DNA of 64,000 nucleotides. It comes from Acidovorax delafieldii (GTDB lineage Bacteria; Pseudomonadota; Gammaproteobacteria; Burkholderiales; Burkholderiaceae_C). Made by a program: the position numbers and the translations under genes. The first letter of the stretch is position 1; every line of letters begins with the position of its first letter. The notes under the pieces are model-generated. The model made no database searches. It was not told the DNA's origin and was given only the letters and a program-made list of their open reading frames with translations. The DNA lies in assembly GCF_007993815.1 (NCBI RefSeq), contig NZ_VJWE01000004.1:1-64000 (forward strand), written 5' to 3'. Positions 1-10,977 of this stretch are shown one piece after another.

Positions 1-60
1 GGATCCCAACAAAACAAATCAGACCAAAATCTTCTTCGTTTTGCAAACCTCGCTGCGATC

Positions 61-103
61 AGCGAAGCCTTGAATTCTAGCACAGTTTTTTAAGAACTGT
101 CAA
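61..103 (-). promoter_or_regulatory. rRNA-type promoter, copy nearest the window edge
   Basis: Read on the minus strand this has a consensus -35 TTGACA (98-103), an 18-nt spacer and -10 TAGAAT (74-79), followed by the element GGCTTCGCT (61-69). Two related copies lie upstream. Tandem strong promoters pointing the same way are typical of rRNA operons. Positions 1-60 would then be the start of an rRNA leader, with the 16S gene beyond the window; that part is inference. No gene is visible in 1-365. Confidence 0.6.
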
Positions 104-168
104 ACTTTTGCTTTCTTTTTCACCCCGCTTCAACGATCACCTGCAATTCGCGGCAACCATCTCCACCG

Positions 169-215
169 AGCGAAGCCTTGTATTCTATACCGGTTTTTAA
201 CCACCAAGAAGACAA
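169..215 (-). promoter_or_regulatory. rRNA-type promoter, middle copy
   Basis: On the minus strand this has -10 TAGAAT (182-187) and the same downstream GGCTTCGCT (169-177). The -35 is weak: TTCTTG at 17-nt spacing, or TTGTCT (210-215) at a poor 22-nt spacing. It lies 108 nt upstream of the first copy. The shared -10 and downstream element suggest a tandem array. Confidence 0.45.
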
Positions 216-318
216 AACCAAACTTTCTTCGCCGACCTTCCGGGCCATCTGCCGCAGCACCTAAGCGCCACCACAAACCACCCCATCGACCCCAACACTT
301 TTGCGCTCAGGCCTCAGT

Positions 319-360
319 AGCGAAGCCCTCGACTATAGCACGACTTTCAGGGCCGGCGAG
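319..360 (-). promoter_or_regulatory. rRNA-type promoter, distal copy
   Basis: On the minus strand this has -10 TATAGT (332-337) followed by GGCTTCGCT (319-327). No convincing -35 is visible. It sits just after the stop codon of the phosphoribosyltransferase gene, so readthrough from the upstream genes would also enter this region. Confidence 0.4.
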
Positions 361-365
361 AAAAA

Positions 366-890
366 TCAGACTCGCCACTTTTCTAGCAGCTTCTCCGGAC
401 TCAGGCTGTCGTAGCCCTCAAAGGGTTGATGGATCCAAGGATTGCTCGGCAAAAACTCCACGGAGTAATCTGGAGAAAACGTCGATAGACCCTTCGTCCA
501 GATCACGGCGCTGCGTAGCTCGGTGATGGGCGCGTAGTTGGTCTTAAGCATGTTGATCACCGCGTGCAAGGTGTGCCCTGAATCAGCCAGATCATCGACC
601 AAGAGCACGCGCCCTGCAATTTCACCCTTGGGCGTGGTGATAAAGCGTGCAATATCAAGATGTCCTTGCACCGTTCCTGCCTCGGCTCGGTAGGAGCTCG
701 TAGACATGATCGCTAACGGCTTATCAAAGATACGACTGAGAATGTCACCTGGGCGCAACCCACCGCGAGCGAGACAGAGAATGGTGTCGAACGCCCAACC
801 CGACTGATGAACTTTCAGCGCCAACTTTTCGATGAGGCTGTGATACTCGTCATAGCTGACATAGAGGTGTTTTCCGTCTTCGGTCAACAT
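366..890 (-). CDS. Purine-type phosphoribosyltransferase
   Basis: This 174-residue protein transfers a phosphoribosyl group, probably to a purine base, in salvage. The PRPP-binding signature is clear around residues 97-105 (VDDLADSGHT), with the hydrophobic strand before it and two acidic residues. Size and the final Trp-rich substrate loop (NPWIHQPFEG) resemble xanthine/hypoxanthine phosphoribosyltransferases, but the base cannot be assigned from sequence. It follows purA by 57 nt on the same strand, which fits purine metabolism. The start ATG has AGGAA upstream. Confidence 0.85.
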   Translation of the reverse strand: MLTEDGKHLYVSYDEYHSLIEKLALKVHQSGWAFDTILCLARGGLRPGDILSRIFDKPLAIMSTSSYRAEAGTVQGHLDIARFITTPKGEIAGRVLLVDDLADSGHTLHAVINMLKTNYAPITELRSAVIWTKGLSTFSPDYSVEFLPSNPWIHQPFEGYDSLSPEKLLEKWRV

Positions 891-947
891 AGTGGATGAT
901 TCCTGAACAATTGGCGTTTACTTGATGGCAGCAGGGCAAACTACAGG

Positions 948-2336
<1,389 letters not shown>

Positions 2337-2351
2337 TCAAATGACAATTGC

Positions 2352-3500
2352 TCAAACAGCCTGCACGACCCAACGGCCCGCAACCCGAACCAGTTCACGA
2401 TCACAGTGGAACTCATCCACCTCACTCTCGTGCCCTGGCAAAACACACACCACTGTTTCCCCGGCGGACCGAAGCTCTCCAATCGCAGCATTCACATCCG
2501 CGGCCTCGCCCCAAGGAGCACGAATGGCGGCTTTCAGCGCACGGGGGGGCACCACGCCAACCACCTGCTTGATGTCCAAACTGAATCCCGCCGCAGGACG
2601 ATTTCGGCCAAACACTGCCCCCACCTCGTCGTATCGGCCGCCGCGCACCAGGGCATCGCTGGCACCGGGCGCATAGATCGCGAAGCGCGCACCGCTGTAG
2701 TAGGCATATCCACGCAAATCAGCCAAGTCGAAAGTGACAGAGGCTCCATCAAGACGCGACGCCAACCACTTCAAATTTGATAGCACTTGAGACACACCAG
2801 AAATACGCTTCAGCGCATTTTCAGCCTCAGCCAGAACAGCAGAGTCTCCATATAACTGGACAAGAGCGAGAAGGCCTTGCCGAGAATCCTCAGGAAAGCC
2901 ACGCGTCAAGACTGTCAACTCTCCCGCATCCTTGGCCGCCAAAGCAGAATGAATGCCGCTGAGCAGTTGCGGGCTCACGCTCACACCAGCCAACAGGCTG
3001 CGGACGATGCGCACGTCCGCTAGGTCAATGGTTGTGTCGCGTACATTGGCAACTCGCAAGCACTCCCGAGCTAACTGCAAAGCCTCAAGGTCGGCCTCCA
3101 GCCCGGTATGCCCATAGATTTCGGCACCAAACTGAAGAGGCTCGCGGGTGGCATGCGGGCGGTCAGGACGCGTGTGCAACACAGGACCACAGTAGCAAAG
3201 ACGTGTCACACCTTTGCGATTGAGCAAATGCGCATCAATGCGAGCAACCTGCGGAGTCGTATCAGCTCGCAACCCCATGGAACGACCAGATAGCTGGTCC
3301 ACCAGTTTAAAGGTTTGCAGATCCAGCGCTTCGCCAGTGCCCGTAAGGAGAGATTCCAGATGCTCCAACAGCGGGGGCATCACTAACTCATAACCATAAC
3401 AGCGGGCTGTATCAAGCAGCCCGCGACGCAATTCTTCGATGTGCCGCGCTTCAGACGGCAAGACATCGGCAATGTGATCCGGAAGGACCCAAGCAGACAT
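2352..3500 (-). CDS. hisZ: ATP phosphoribosyltransferase regulatory subunit
   Basis: HisZ resembles the histidyl-tRNA synthetase catalytic core but does not charge tRNA. It forms a complex with the short form of HisG, which performs the first step of histidine biosynthesis, and confers histidine feedback. The 382-residue protein has the motif [15 protein letters not shown] and a late [11 protein letters not shown] segment. A genuine histidyl-tRNA synthetase is encoded separately at 10978-12300, which supports this assignment. A short-form hisG should exist elsewhere; none is in the window. Confidence 0.93.
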   Translation of the reverse strand: MSAWVLPDHIADVLPSEARHIEELRRGLLDTARCYGYELVMPPLLEHLESLLTGTGEALDLQTFKLVDQLSGRSMGLRADTTPQVARIDAHLLNRKGVTRLCYCGPVLHTRPDRPHATREPLQFGAEIYGHTGLEADLEALQLARECLRVANVRDTTIDLADVRIVRSLLAGVSVSPQLLSGIHSALAAKDAGELTVLTRGFPEDSRQGLLALVQLYGDSAVLAEAENALKRISGVSQVLSNLKWLASRLDGASVTFDLADLRGYAYYSGARFAIYAPGASDALVRGGRYDEVGAVFGRNRPAAGFSLDIKQVVGVVPPRALKAAIRAPWGEAADVNAAIGELRSAGETVVCVLPGHESEVDEFHCDRELVRVAGRWVVQAV

Positions 3501-3590
3501 GGAGAAAAGGGGAGGCTGTTAAAACCGTGATTCTACCGGGACCGGGCAAGACTCCCCAAGGAATCTCCTAGTCGAGGGGTGTGACAGCGT

Positions 3591-3773
3591 TCAGAAACAA
3601 AGCATCAGAAGACCTGCAGCAAGGGCCAACAATGCGAAAAAGCGTATTTGGCCATCCTGCAATTGAGCGATCTGCGCAACCGTACGTTTCCAAACCTGGG
3701 GGGACAAAAAAGGCAAAAAACCCTCAATTACCAGGACCAAGGCAAATGCCGTCCAAAGACTGTCCCACATCAT
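3591..3773 (-). CDS. DUF2065 small inner-membrane protein
   Basis: This 60-residue protein has two hydrophobic segments (about residues 5-24 and 44-60) split by a short polar stretch containing Trp-Lys-Arg. Size, topology and position directly after hflC match the DUF2065 (YjeT) family, which often accompanies hflKC. Function is unknown. Two consecutive ATG codons (3773 and 3770) follow a GAGAGG ribosome site; either could be the start. Confidence 0.8.
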   Translation of the reverse strand: MMWDSLWTAFALVLVIEGFLPFLSPQVWKRTVAQIAQLQDGQIRFFALLALAAGLLMLCF

Positions 3774-3800
3774 TCACCTCTCACAACCAGCGCCACTTGT

Positions 3801-4709
3801 TTACTTGCGTGGAGCAACAGGCGCCGATGCAGAAGCTGAGCCGCGAAAGACCTTGAAGAAGTCAGAGGACGATGGGTCCAGCACCATCACATCACTTTTC
3901 TTATTGAAACTGCCCTTGTACGCCTCGAGACTGCGATAAAACTGGGCAAATTGAGGATCTTTGCCAAACGCCTCGGCGTAGATGCGGGCCGCTTCCGCGT
4001 CGCCCTCACCTTTCAGCTTTTGAGCATCCCGATAGGCATTGGCAATTGTGATCTCGCGCTGACGATCTGCGTCTGCACGAATCTTTTCGCCCTCTGCAGC
4101 ACCTGTAGAGCGCAACTCATTGGCCACGCGCTTTCGCTCCGCTTCCATGCGCCGGTACACAGATTCAGTGATGGCTTCCACGTAATCAACACGGGTAATG
4201 CGCACATCCACCACATCAACCCCCCAGGGCTTGGAACCACGAACTGTCTCCAAGACTTCGCGCTTGACATCAGCCATCAGCGCTTCGCGTTTGAGTGAGA
4301 GCAGCTCTTTCACCGTGCGCTTGTTGATTTCCTCCTGGAAAGCATTGCGAACCACCCGATTGAGCTGCATGGCGCCCGCCGTCTCATCCAGCCCAACGTT
4401 GCGAATGTACTCAGTGGGCTCGGAAATGCGCCAGCGCACATACCAGTCGATAACGACACGCTGCTTTTCAGCAGTCAACATGGGCTCGGTGTCCGTGCTG
4501 TCCAAAGTCAGCAACCGCTTGTCTATGTAAGTGACGTTCTGAAATGGAGGAGGCAGCTTGAAATTGAGGCCAGGCTCCGTGATCACTTCTTTGATCTGAC
4601 CCAGTGCATACAACACTCCAAACTGCCGCTGGTCAACAACAAAAAGCATGGAGCTCATGAGAGCAAGCACCACCAGAAGGGTAGATGCAATAAAACCGAC
4701 TCTGTTCAC
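3801..4709 (-). CDS. hflC: FtsH protease modulator HflC
   Basis: HflC is a membrane-anchored SPFH/prohibitin protein that forms, with HflK, a large periplasm-facing assembly around the FtsH protease and limits its access to membrane substrates. One N-terminal membrane segment (about residues 5-25) precedes the SPFH domain (VDQRQFGVLYALGQIKEV) and a long helical region rich in Arg, Glu and Ala. Start is GTG at 4709, preceded by AGGAG. It begins 9 nt after the hflK stop, so the two are cotranslated. Confidence 0.95.
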   Translation of the reverse strand: MNRVGFIASTLLVVLALMSSMLFVVDQRQFGVLYALGQIKEVITEPGLNFKLPPPFQNVTYIDKRLLTLDSTDTEPMLTAEKQRVVIDWYVRWRISEPTEYIRNVGLDETAGAMQLNRVVRNAFQEEINKRTVKELLSLKREALMADVKREVLETVRGSKPWGVDVVDVRITRVDYVEAITESVYRRMEAERKRVANELRSTGAAEGEKIRADADRQREITIANAYRDAQKLKGEGDAEAARIYAEAFGKDPQFAQFYRSLEAYKGSFNKKSDVMVLDPSSSDFFKVFRGSASASAPVAPRK

Positions 4710-4718
4710 GAACTACTC

Positions 4719-6089
4719 CTAGCGGGATTCACGTTCACGGGTGCGGCTGGTGTCGCGCGCGCGAGCGTCATTCGAAAAGGTTGGTGCGGGTGTTGCTGGT
4801 GACACCGCTGGAGGCACGCTGGTGGCCGCAGGGGCATCCAGCGCTCCGGACCCGCTTGCTACGCCTTGCATAATTTTGTCGAGCGGCAGGTACAGCAAAT
4901 TGGAGCCTTGACGCGACTCCACCAGCACCTTGGTCACGTTGCCATAAATCTGCTGCATCGTGTCCAGATACATACGATCACGGGTTACCTGCGGAGCCTT
5001 CTGGTACTCCGCCAAAATAGAAGCAAACCGCTGCGAGTCACCTTGAGCCTGCGCAACGATCCTCGCCTTGTACGCAGCAGCCTCCTCGTTCAGACGAGAG
5101 GCAGAGCCCACAGCGCGTGGAATCACATCATTCGCGTAAGCCTGTGCCTCGTTTTTGGCACGCTCGCGCTCCTGTCCGGCTTTGAGGACATCATCAAAGG
5201 AGGACTGCACCTGCTCAGGCGGCCGCACACCGCCCTGCTGCAAATTGATGCCAACAACTTCGACGCCAACTTTGTAACGGTCCAATATGGTCTGCATGAG
5301 CGCGCGAACGCGAGGCGCAATCTGATCCCGCTCTTCAGCCAATGCCGTGTCCATGCGCATCTTGCCCACCACCTCGCGAACGGCGGTCTCAGCTGCTTGA
5401 ACCACGGCATCTGAGGGATTCTTGCTTTCGAAAAGCCATGCCCTGGCATCGCTCAGGCGATACTGAACGGCAAACTTGATCTCCACGATGTTTTCGTCTT
5501 CGGTCAGCATCGCGGACTCTCTCAAGCCCGTGCTTTTGATGACCGTGTCCCTCCCCACATCAGCGGAGCGAATTTGTGTCACAAAAACCAGCTCATGACG
5601 CTCAATTGGGTAAGGCAAGCGCCAGTTAAAACCTGCACCCACGGTGCTTTTGTACTTGCCGAATTGCGTAATGACGGCTTGCTGACCTTCTTGCACTATG
5701 AAAAAACCTGTGCCCATCCAGATCACGAACGCAATGCCAGCAATCAAGCCAACACCCACACCGGCGCTTTTCATATCAGGTTGAAAGCCACCGCCAGCCC
5801 CTCCTCCCGGGCCACGGCCAGAGCCATTCTTTCCCCCGAACAGACTGCCAAGCTTGCGATTAAGGTCACGCCAGAGCTCGTCGAGATCAGGCGGCTGCTG
5901 GCCATTGCTTGGCCGCTGATCCCCACCCCTCTGACCTGCGGGTGGCGCTGCAGGTCGATCCTCAGGGCGCGCGTTACCGTCCTCCGACTTATCATCCCCG
6001 CGACCCCAGCGTGGATCGTTCAGATTGAACATGCCCCGAATACGGTCCGGCAATGAAGCCCAGCGTAGGGTGCGAGTATGAAAATTCAT
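4719..6089 (-). CDS. hflK: FtsH protease modulator HflK
   Basis: Partner of HflC in the HflKC complex. The N-terminal cytoplasmic part is rich in Gly, Pro, Arg and Asp and includes NLNDPRWGRG, the usual HflK beginning. A single membrane segment (FVIWMGTGFFIVQEG) is followed by the SPFH domain, a helical region and a disordered Ser/Pro/Arg tail. The start is uncertain: ATG at 6089 gives an unusual 19-residue lead, while ATG at 6032 starts directly at MFNLNDPRW. Neither has a strong ribosome site. Confidence 0.93.
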   Translation of the reverse strand: MNFHTRTLRWASLPDRIRGMFNLNDPRWGRGDDKSEDGNARPEDRPAAPPAGQRGGDQRPSNGQQPPDLDELWRDLNRKLGSLFGGKNGSGRGPGGGAGGGFQPDMKSAGVGVGLIAGIAFVIWMGTGFFIVQEGQQAVITQFGKYKSTVGAGFNWRLPYPIERHELVFVTQIRSADVGRDTVIKSTGLRESAMLTEDENIVEIKFAVQYRLSDARAWLFESKNPSDAVVQAAETAVREVVGKMRMDTALAEERDQIAPRVRALMQTILDRYKVGVEVVGINLQQGGVRPPEQVQSSFDDVLKAGQERERAKNEAQAYANDVIPRAVGSASRLNEEAAAYKARIVAQAQGDSQRFASILAEYQKAPQVTRDRMYLDTMQQIYGNVTKVLVESRQGSNLLYLPLDKIMQGVASGSGALDAPAATSVPPAVSPATPAPTFSNDARARDTSRTRERESR

Positions 6090-6142
6090 GCGCAAAATCT
6101 CTGGTTCTCTGATGGCGTCATTCGATCATGCATTGTGCCCAA

Positions 6143-7324
6143 TCAGGGCAACACATCCGGCAATTCAAGGGCGTCTGCTGGGGTCATATCCTCACGCGTA
6201 GCCAGCAACCTATCGGCCAAAGCGCGGCGCAGATCATCAAGACCTTCTCCAGATCGAGCACTTACGAACAGACGGGAAAGCGACTGCCCCCCCACTTCGT
6301 ATTGGTCTACCAGCAGGGAGGGGCGTCGCTCTTCGGGCAATGCGTCAAGCTTGTTGAACACCAGTATCTGCGGGATATCCGAGGCACCAATTTCCAGCAA
6401 CACCCGCTCCACCTGCGCCATCTGCTCCGGGAAATCCGGGTTGGAAGCATCCACCACATGAAGCAGCAAATCTGCATCGACAGCCTCTTGCAGCGTAGCC
6501 TGAAAGGCATCCACCAATCCGTGCGGGAGATCCCGGATAAAGCCCACCGTATCGGACAGAGAAACAGATCGCGCCGCATCTGCCAGATACAACTGGCGTG
6601 TTGTAGTGTCTAGCGTGGCAAAAAGTTGATCCGCTGCATACGCTCGCGCTTTCACCAAAGCATTAAAAAGCGTGGACTTACCCGCGTTGGTGTACCCAAC
6701 AAGCGAAATATTGAAGGTATCGCGCCTCTCGCGCTGGCGCCGCTGCGTGGAGCGCTGACGCTTGACCTTGATCAAGCGCTCTCTGGTGCGCTTGATCGCG
6801 TCACCAATCATCCGTCGATCCAGCTCGATCTGCTTTTCACCCGGACCGCCCCGGGCACCGATACCGCCAGTTTGGCGCTCTAGGTGAGACCAGCGCCGCA
6901 CCAGCCGTGTACTCACATACTGCAGCTTGGCGAGCTCAACCTGAAGCTTGCCTTCGTGGCTTCGCGCACGTTGCGCAAAGATCTCCAGAATCAACAGCGT
7001 GCGGTCATTGACTGGAAGCTCGATATGACGTTCCAGATTACGCTGCTGCGCGGGGCTGAGTGATTGGTCAAACAGCACCTCCAATGCCCCATGCATCTGG
7101 GCCAAGGTGCGAATTTCATCCGCTTTGCCAGAGCCAATAAAGAGTGCCGCGTCCGGCGCTTTCCGCTTGCACGTAATGCGAGCAACAGGCCGTAAACCCG
7201 CCGTCAGGGCGAGCAGTCCCAACTCTTCCAACTCAGCATCGAAGTGGGGGAGACCAAAATCAACGCCCACCAGCAACACCGGCGTCATAGCGGACGAGGA
7301 TGCGGAAGCCGAACTCAAAGCCAA
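6143..7324 (-). CDS. hflX: Ribosome-associated GTPase HflX
   Basis: HflX is a GTPase that binds the 50S subunit and splits stalled ribosomes under stress. The N-terminal HflX domain with a glycine-rich linker (GGIGARGGPGEKQ) precedes the G domain: P-loop GYTNAGKST near residues 209-217, then DTVGFIRDLP and NKLD. It lies between hfq and hflK as in many proteobacteria. The start is probably TTG at 7324, which has AGGAAGAGG just upstream; the first ATG (7288) has no ribosome site. Confidence 0.94.
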   Translation of the reverse strand: MALSSASASSSAMTPVLLVGVDFGLPHFDAELEELGLLALTAGLRPVARITCKRKAPDAALFIGSGKADEIRTLAQMHGALEVLFDQSLSPAQQRNLERHIELPVNDRTLLILEIFAQRARSHEGKLQVELAKLQYVSTRLVRRWSHLERQTGGIGARGGPGEKQIELDRRMIGDAIKRTRERLIKVKRQRSTQRRQRERRDTFNISLVGYTNAGKSTLFNALVKARAYAADQLFATLDTTTRQLYLADAARSVSLSDTVGFIRDLPHGLVDAFQATLQEAVDADLLLHVVDASNPDFPEQMAQVERVLLEIGASDIPQILVFNKLDALPEERRPSLLVDQYEVGGQSLSRLFVSARSGEGLDDLRRALADRLLATREDMTPADALELPDVLP

Positions 7325-7381
7325 CCACCCTCTTCCTGCTCTACCTCGCTCAGAAAGCGAGCCCCGCTACCAGACAACAAC

Positions 7382-7636
7382 TCAAGAGTTGCTGTTGTCA
7401 GCATCAGGGGTTTCTGAGGTGGAGAAATTGACCGCCCGACCTGGAACGATCGTAGAAATCGCGTGTTTGTAAACCATTTGCGTCACAGTATTGCGCAGCA
7501 ACACCACATACTGGTCGAAAGACTCGATTTGCCCCTGCAGCTTGATCCCATTGACCAAATAGATGGACACTGGAACATGCTCCCGACGCAATGCGTTAAG
7601 GAAGGGGTCTTGCAAAAGCTGGCCTTTATTGCTCAC
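7382..7636 (-). CDS. hfq: RNA chaperone Hfq
   Basis: Hfq is a hexameric Sm-like protein that pairs small regulatory RNAs with mRNAs. The sequence [20 protein letters not shown] begins the Sm fold, and the second Sm motif [10 protein letters not shown] is intact. The start is most likely the GTG at 7636 (giving MSNKGQLLQ, 84 residues) because GGAG sits 7 nt upstream and homologues begin there; an in-frame ATG at 7654 would add six residues. The C-terminal tail after the Sm core is short, as in other betaproteobacteria. Confidence 0.96.
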   Translation of the reverse strand: MSNKGQLLQDPFLNALRREHVPVSIYLVNGIKLQGQIESFDQYVVLLRNTVTQMVYKHAISTIVPGRAVNFSTSETPDADNSNS

Positions 7637-7741
7637 GATATTCTCCGTGTTCAAGTGTTGTTGTAAACCAGCACCTTACCACAGCCAGACGCACGCTCTG
7701 GCTTAAACACACATGGCCCCTCGACTGAGGAGCCTTTGTCG

Positions 7742-9085
7742 TCAAGCCTCGTCTTTGTCCGCAAAAGGATTGTGCGAGGTTTTCATCTCAATGCGCAAAG
7801 GGGTCCCCACAAGATCAAACTCCTTGCGGAAGCGCCCTTCCAAGAATCGCTTGTAAGCATCAGTCACGTGCTCCAGCGAGTTACCATGGATCACGATCAC
7901 GGGCGGATTCATGCCGCCTTGGTGCGCATACCGCATTTTGGGGCGGAACATCCCCGCCCTCTTGGGGCTTTGGAACTGAACTGCCTCCAGCAGCAGTCGG
8001 GTGAGCACTGGCGTGGACATCTTGCAGATGGCCGCCCGGTGGGCCTGGGCAATAGATGTCCATAGAGGGCCAAGCCCCTGACGCTTCTTCGCAGAAATGA
8101 AGTGCAACGAAGCAAACTTCAGAAACGCTAGCCGCGTCTCAATGGAGCGCTCTAAGAGCTGCCGTTGGTAGTCATCCACGGCATCCCATTTGTTCACCGC
8201 CAGAACCACAGCGCGGCCACTCTCCAGAATATAGCCCGCGATATGGGCATCCTGGTCCGTTACCCCCTGGGTGGCATCGAGCAATAACAGCACCACATTT
8301 GCGGACTCGATGGCTTGGAGCGTTTTCACTACCGAGAATTTTTCGATAGCCTCAAACACCTTCCCTTTGCGGCGCAGTCCTGCAGTATCCACCAGCTCAA
8401 AGCGCTGGCCATTGCGCTCAAAAGGCACAGTGATGGCATCGCGGGTCGTGCCGGGCATATCAAATGCCACCAGTCGCTCTTCGCCAAGCCACGTGTTGAT
8501 CAGGGTGGACTTACCCACGTTGGGGCGCCCCGCCACGGCAAGCTTGATTACGCCCTTGTCCAACGCCGTATCCGAATCGTCAGGCTCAGGCAGATTGAGC
8601 GGCTCCAGCGCAATGTCAACCAAACTGCGTATGCCCTGCCCGTGCGCCGCAGACACAGGATAAACCTCGCCCAGCCCCAGCTCATAGAACTCCGCTAGTT
8701 GGACGCCCTGGAGCATGCCCTCCGCTTTGTTGGCGACGAGCACGCAAGGCTTGCCCAGGCGACGCAAGTAATTGGCAATGTCGTGGTCTTGCGCGGAAAC
8801 ACCTGCACGGGCATCCACCACAAAAATCACCACGTCCGCCTCTGCGACGGCCTGCTGCGTTTGTTTGGCCATCTCGCGGTAGATGCCGCTGGAAGCGTCG
8901 GGTTCGAAGCCACCGGTATCAATGACGATGTACTCGTGTTTTCCCTGCTTGCCGTTACCGTAGTGCCGGTCACGCGTAAGTCCCGCAAAGTCAGCGACGA
9001 TAGCGTCACGCGACTTGGTCAGACGGTTGAAGAGCGTGGACTTGCCGACATTCGGACGCCCCACGAGGGCGATAACTGGCTTCAT
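7742..9085 (-). CDS. der: Ribosome-assembly GTPase Der (EngA)
   Basis: Der is a double-GTPase needed for maturation of the 50S ribosomal subunit. Two P-loops are visible (GRPNVGKST at residues 8-16 and again near 185-193), each with its own DTGG/DTAG and NKxD motifs, followed by a KH-like RNA-binding C-terminus. The ATG at 9085 gives the usual MKPVIALVG start and 447 residues; the open frame continues upstream but that part is not typical of the family. It is followed by hfq after a gap of about 105 nt. Confidence 0.96.
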   Translation of the reverse strand: MKPVIALVGRPNVGKSTLFNRLTKSRDAIVADFAGLTRDRHYGNGKQGKHEYIVIDTGGFEPDASSGIYREMAKQTQQAVAEADVVIFVVDARAGVSAQDHDIANYLRRLGKPCVLVANKAEGMLQGVQLAEFYELGLGEVYPVSAAHGQGIRSLVDIALEPLNLPEPDDSDTALDKGVIKLAVAGRPNVGKSTLINTWLGEERLVAFDMPGTTRDAITVPFERNGQRFELVDTAGLRRKGKVFEAIEKFSVVKTLQAIESANVVLLLLDATQGVTDQDAHIAGYILESGRAVVLAVNKWDAVDDYQRQLLERSIETRLAFLKFASLHFISAKKRQGLGPLWTSIAQAHRAAICKMSTPVLTRLLLEAVQFQSPKRAGMFRPKMRYAHQGGMNPPVIVIHGNSLEHVTDAYKRFLEGRFRKEFDLVGTPLRIEMKTSHNPFADKDEA

Positions 9086-9098
9086 TGAATAAGACCGA

Positions 9099-10262
9099 TC
9101 AATCTGGACGGAATCCGTAAATGCCGCCATTGCGGGTAACAACCACCAGGGTATCTGCAGCCACGACTGGGGCAGCAGCGATGGCAGACCCATCTGTCGC
9201 CAGCCTGTTCAGGGGCGAACCATCTGTACGAGACAGCAAATGCACCAAACCCGAGTCGTCACCGACGACTACCGAGCGCCCTAGAAGCAACGGCGCCGTG
9301 AGTTTGCGGTATTTAAGTCGATCGATACCCCACAAGCGTGAACCATCCGCGCGGCGCCACGCAACAAGAGTGCCATTGCTCTCAGAGCCAAAAATGGCCT
9401 CTGCATCGCCGTGAACGCCTTCTGCTCCGCTAGCAGGCTGCGTCCAGACGGTCGTTCCCCTTGCCGTGTTCACACAACCCACAGCAGCTTGAAAGGATCG
9501 AGCGCACACTGTTTCTCCCACACGGCTCGTGCGCCCCACCAACTCGACAAGGCGCTCCACATCATTGGTGCCCCGTGCGCTGGCAATGGGGGTCTCCCAT
9601 CGCACACTGCCATTGTCAGGATTCAATCCGACCAAACGACCTGACAACCCCACCACCAGCGTGTCACCCACAGCGGTCAAGACACCAGCCTGGCGCAATA
9701 TCAAAGGCTCGCCGGGGCGCTGCTGGGACCAGAGACGACGACCTGTCGACAGATCAAAGGCAGACACGGATCGATCTGCCGACAACACGAAAACACGACC
9801 GCCTGCAACCAGAGGTGGTGTGAATACCTGAGCAGCGAGCGTCTCACGCCAGCGCTCACGCCCCCCATCAATAACGATCAGTGCATTGTTACGCGAGACC
9901 ACCGCCGCGAACTTGCCATCGCTACCCACAGCTGCCGACAGAGGCTCAGCCAGCGCTGCTCGCCAGATATCCCCCCCCGTACGCGCATCCAGGGCTGCCA
10001 CCGCACCATCAGCTGACGCGACGGTCACCACATTGCCAGCAACATGGACCTCCAATGGAAATCCAGCCACATTGCCAAGGCGCGCAGTCCATGCTTGCCG
10101 CACGCCCAGAACGGCTACATTGGCTCCGAGGTCGGCAGGCACAGGCTTAGACTTGTCGGCGCTCCACAAAGAACAACCGGCCAACGTGGCAGCCACTAGT
10201 GCTACCACCAGACCGCGCACAAAAAATTGGTGCCCTGACCTTGCGTTGATAAGCGACGACAT
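9099..10262 (-). CDS. bamB: Outer membrane assembly lipoprotein BamB
   Basis: BamB is the beta-propeller lipoprotein of the BAM complex that folds outer membrane proteins. A lipoprotein signal peptide ends in LAGC with the lipidated Cys at residue 30. The body shows repeated PQQ-type blades ([38 protein letters not shown]). At 387 residues it has the normal size. It begins 2 nt after the YfgM-like gene and ends 13 nt before der. Confidence 0.94.
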   Translation of the reverse strand: MSSLINARSGHQFFVRGLVVALVAATLAGCSLWSADKSKPVPADLGANVAVLGVRQAWTARLGNVAGFPLEVHVAGNVVTVASADGAVAALDARTGGDIWRAALAEPLSAAVGSDGKFAAVVSRNNALIVIDGGRERWRETLAAQVFTPPLVAGGRVFVLSADRSVSAFDLSTGRRLWSQQRPGEPLILRQAGVLTAVGDTLVVGLSGRLVGLNPDNGSVRWETPIASARGTNDVERLVELVGRTSRVGETVCARSFQAAVGCVNTARGTTVWTQPASGAEGVHGDAEAIFGSESNGTLVAWRRADGSRLWGIDRLKYRKLTAPLLLGRSVVVGDDSGLVHLLSRTDGSPLNRLATDGSAIAAAPVVAADTLVVVTRNGGIYGFRPD

Positions 10263-10264
10263 GG

Positions 10265-10963
10265 TTATTTGGACTCCGCAGGTGTTGCGGTTGAAGAGAC
10301 AGCAGAAGCCACATTCACACCTTGCAGCGAGACACCCAGCGCGTTCAGCTTGATTTCCACCAGACGGCGGTACTCGACACTGTCTTCGAACCCCTTATAT
10401 GCCTTGGTGTACTCAGCAATCGCGTCCTGACGCTTGTCCTGGAGCATCAGGACGTCACCCTTGCGGTCCGCCACAACAGAGGAGAATTCCGGCGCGAAAC
10501 TGCTGGATAGTTGCTTGAGTGCTTCGTCATAGTTCTTTTGATCCATGAGCACACCAGCCAATCGCAACTTGGCCAAGGCCTTGAGGCCCTCGTCTGACGA
10601 TTGTTCTGCAACCCACATAAGCGCCTCTTTGGCGCCTTCGACATTACCAGTGCCCTGCATGGCCTTGGCGAGGGTCAAGCCTGCCTGCCCAGCTTGGACA
10701 GTCCCTGCATATTTAGACTTCAGATCGGCAAAAGCTTGTTCCATGCGGACGTTATCGGCAGACCGCGCAGCCACATCCACAGCATCAAACAACGCAGCCG
10801 CCTGCGTGGCCTGCCGGGTTTGCCAGTACTGGTAACCGTTCCAAGCAGCCGCTGCACCTGCAACGACAATGACCACGGAGCTGATCAACGTGCCCCAGGT
10901 GTTCCAAAAATGCTTGAGCTGGTCTAGCTGCTCTTGTTCTTCAAGGTCGAGATGATTTGCCAT
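10265..10963 (-). CDS. YfgM-family tetratricopeptide membrane protein
   Basis: This 232-residue protein has a short cytoplasmic N-terminus (LDLEEQEQLDQLKHFWNTWG), one membrane segment (about residues 24-44) and a periplasmic TPR-like domain. This is the layout of YfgM, an ancillary SecYEG-associated protein that links to periplasmic chaperones. Position between hisS and bamB is the conserved one. ATG at 10963 is preferred over an upstream GTG/TTG extension because it matches the family N-terminus. Confidence 0.88.
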   Translation of the reverse strand: MANHLDLEEQEQLDQLKHFWNTWGTLISSVVIVVAGAAAAWNGYQYWQTRQATQAAALFDAVDVAARSADNVRMEQAFADLKSKYAGTVQAGQAGLTLAKAMQGTGNVEGAKEALMWVAEQSSDEGLKALAKLRLAGVLMDQKNYDEALKQLSSSFAPEFSSVVADRKGDVLMLQDKRQDAIAEYTKAYKGFEDSVEYRRLVEIKLNALGVSLQGVNVASAVSSTATPAESK

Positions 10964-10977
10964 GGAATGTGATTGGG

